Origin: Megascapheus bottae
Taxonomy: Eukaryota; Chordata; Mammalia; Rodentia; Geomyidae
DNA: 64,000 bases
Direction: 5' to 3'
NCBI GenBank assembly: GCA_024803745.1
Contig: JANJXV010000013.1
Coordinates: forward strand, 14,009,501-14,073,500
The notes beneath the pieces were generated by a model that made no database searches, was not told the origin of the DNA, and saw nothing but the letters and a program-made list of their open reading frames with translations. Numbering within the stretch: the stretch's first letter is position 1; each line of letters starts with the position of its first letter. The position numbers and the translations under genes were made by a program. Positions 63,141 to 64,000 of the stretch are shown here, in pieces.

Positions 63141-64000
63141 GGAAGCTTTCTTTCGAAGCCTGCACCTATGTATATGTGTATGTATAAAGGAAGAATTAAA
63201 CTGATTGATTCTTCAAGTCATACTGTAAGTTTAGAGATTTTAAAACTTTGTGTTAGAAAATAACCAGTTGTGAAATGTTGCAGACCCATTGCACCTAATT
63301 TGTTATAGATGCTGTGTACATCCCAGTCACTCTTCTCCCTTACTGCCTGCCCACCTTACTTAGGTGACAGCATAACAGTGTTGGCAGTTATCTCACTATG
63401 ATGAGGATCTATAGAGAGAGATTTCTAGAAATGGGTCTTGAGCTCAGAGGGTTAGTTGCAGATGGGTCTTGATTCTTAGAAGAGAATGCTTAGTTCAAGT
63501 AGTGTATACAAAAAGCCAAAGGGAACTTGTGTTTTTGCAGACCTAAGCACCAGGCCTGAAAGTCTGAAAGTCTGCTCAAGCTGGGATCCCACAGCAGCCT
63601 TTGCGGCCTCCTAGTCTTACCCCTTCCCTCTGCCCCCTCCCCCCTACATCCCTGGCTGGCTGGGGAGATAAGGCGCAGATGGAGAAGGCTGCCTGGGGAT
63701 GCTAGCCCCAGGCGCCTTGCCTCTGCAGAGACTGCTAGCCTGATGCTGTTATTACTGTAAACAGGGCCTTCTGGGCGGCTCCAGCCAGTGTCCTGTTGCC
63801 TAGATAGTGATCACGATTGGGCCTGCATGGCTCAATGCTTCCAGGCCTCTGATGCAGGTGGGACTGGGCTCCCTGCTTTTCAGTCTTTCCCCATATGCAG
63901 CTGAGGGGCCAGTTCCTGTGAAGGATCCGGAAATCAGTTGGAACAAAGCATGATTGAAGTTCACTGGCCGCTTTGTATTGATTGGTCATAAAGAAAGGAA
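63141..64000. other. Repeat-free intronic stretch with clustered factor motifs
   Basis: No transposon recognised. From about 63,580 it is GC-richer and holds a GATA site (agataagg, 63,666), a forkhead site (tgtaaaca, 63,756) and an ETS site (ccggaaat, 63,927). Candidate regulatory element; function inferred only. Confidence 0.35.

Larger units (their letters stand above)
47216..64000 (+). other. CLPB intron 2 (continues past the window)
   Basis: At least 16.7 kb. I looked for an ankyrin-repeat exon continuing from phase 2 and found none. Long single-copy stretches: 47,216-47,985, 48,400-49,265, 49,951-50,570, 51,271-52,095, 52,626-53,265, 54,086-54,850, 55,921-56,690, 58,845-59,840 and 63,141-64,000. 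Confidence 0.85.

Overview
This is nuclear DNA from a mammal, most likely a geomyoid rodent (kangaroo rat, pocket mouse or pocket gopher). The evidence for that is a dense, nested load of two related SINE families that end in the same 3' module. One starts with an ID/tRNA-Ala-like monomer and matches, from memory, the IDL-Geo SINE published for Geomyoidea. The other starts with a 7SL/B1-like monomer and is called B1-Geo here as a working name. By eye there are about a hundred SINE pieces in 64 kb. L1, MIR, L2 and ERV relics, spliced exons, a CpG-rich promoter and processed retrocopies complete a mammalian picture. No bacterial or phage genes, CRISPR array or operon structure is present.

The only protein-coding gene I can support is the 5' part of CLPB (SKD3), the mitochondrial intermembrane-space AAA+ disaggregase, on the + strand. 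Exon 1 (coding 42,725-43,127) carries the mitochondrial presequence and the hydrophobic segment around the known PARL cleavage position. Exon 2 (47,164-47,215) begins the ankyrin-repeat region. Exon 3 and everything after it lie beyond the window, so intron 2 exceeds 16.7 kb. The promoter is TATA-less and CpG-rich, with ZNF143/THAP11-like motifs, a KLF/SP box, a YY1-like element and a 13-codon upstream ORF.

Layout: 1-42.4 kb is intergenic DNA upstream of CLPB. It holds SINEs (several nested two or three deep), an ancient L1 ORF2 relic (12.6-14.9 kb), a younger minus-strand L1 3' end (17.74-18.15 kb), a probable ERV LTR (19.0-19.3 kb), a 5'-truncated L1 with a partial second 3' end (21.0-22.66 kb), an RPS10 processed pseudogene (23.5-24.1 kb), an unassigned mRNA 3' retrocopy (27.8-28.2 kb) and an ERV pol scrap (about 34.5-34.8 kb). 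42.4-43.2 kb is the CLPB promoter and exon 1; 43.1-47.2 kb is intron 1; 47.2-64 kb is intron 2, which is poorer in SINEs and retains MIR, L2 and L1M relics, a perfect CTCF-type motif and a repeat-free stretch at the right edge.

I found no evidence of an undescribed biological system. The most useful points are the shared-module SINE architecture and its subfamilies, the two L1 3'-end forms, and details of the CLPB promoter and PARL-site region. Repeat boundaries are read by eye and may be off by 5-20 bp.
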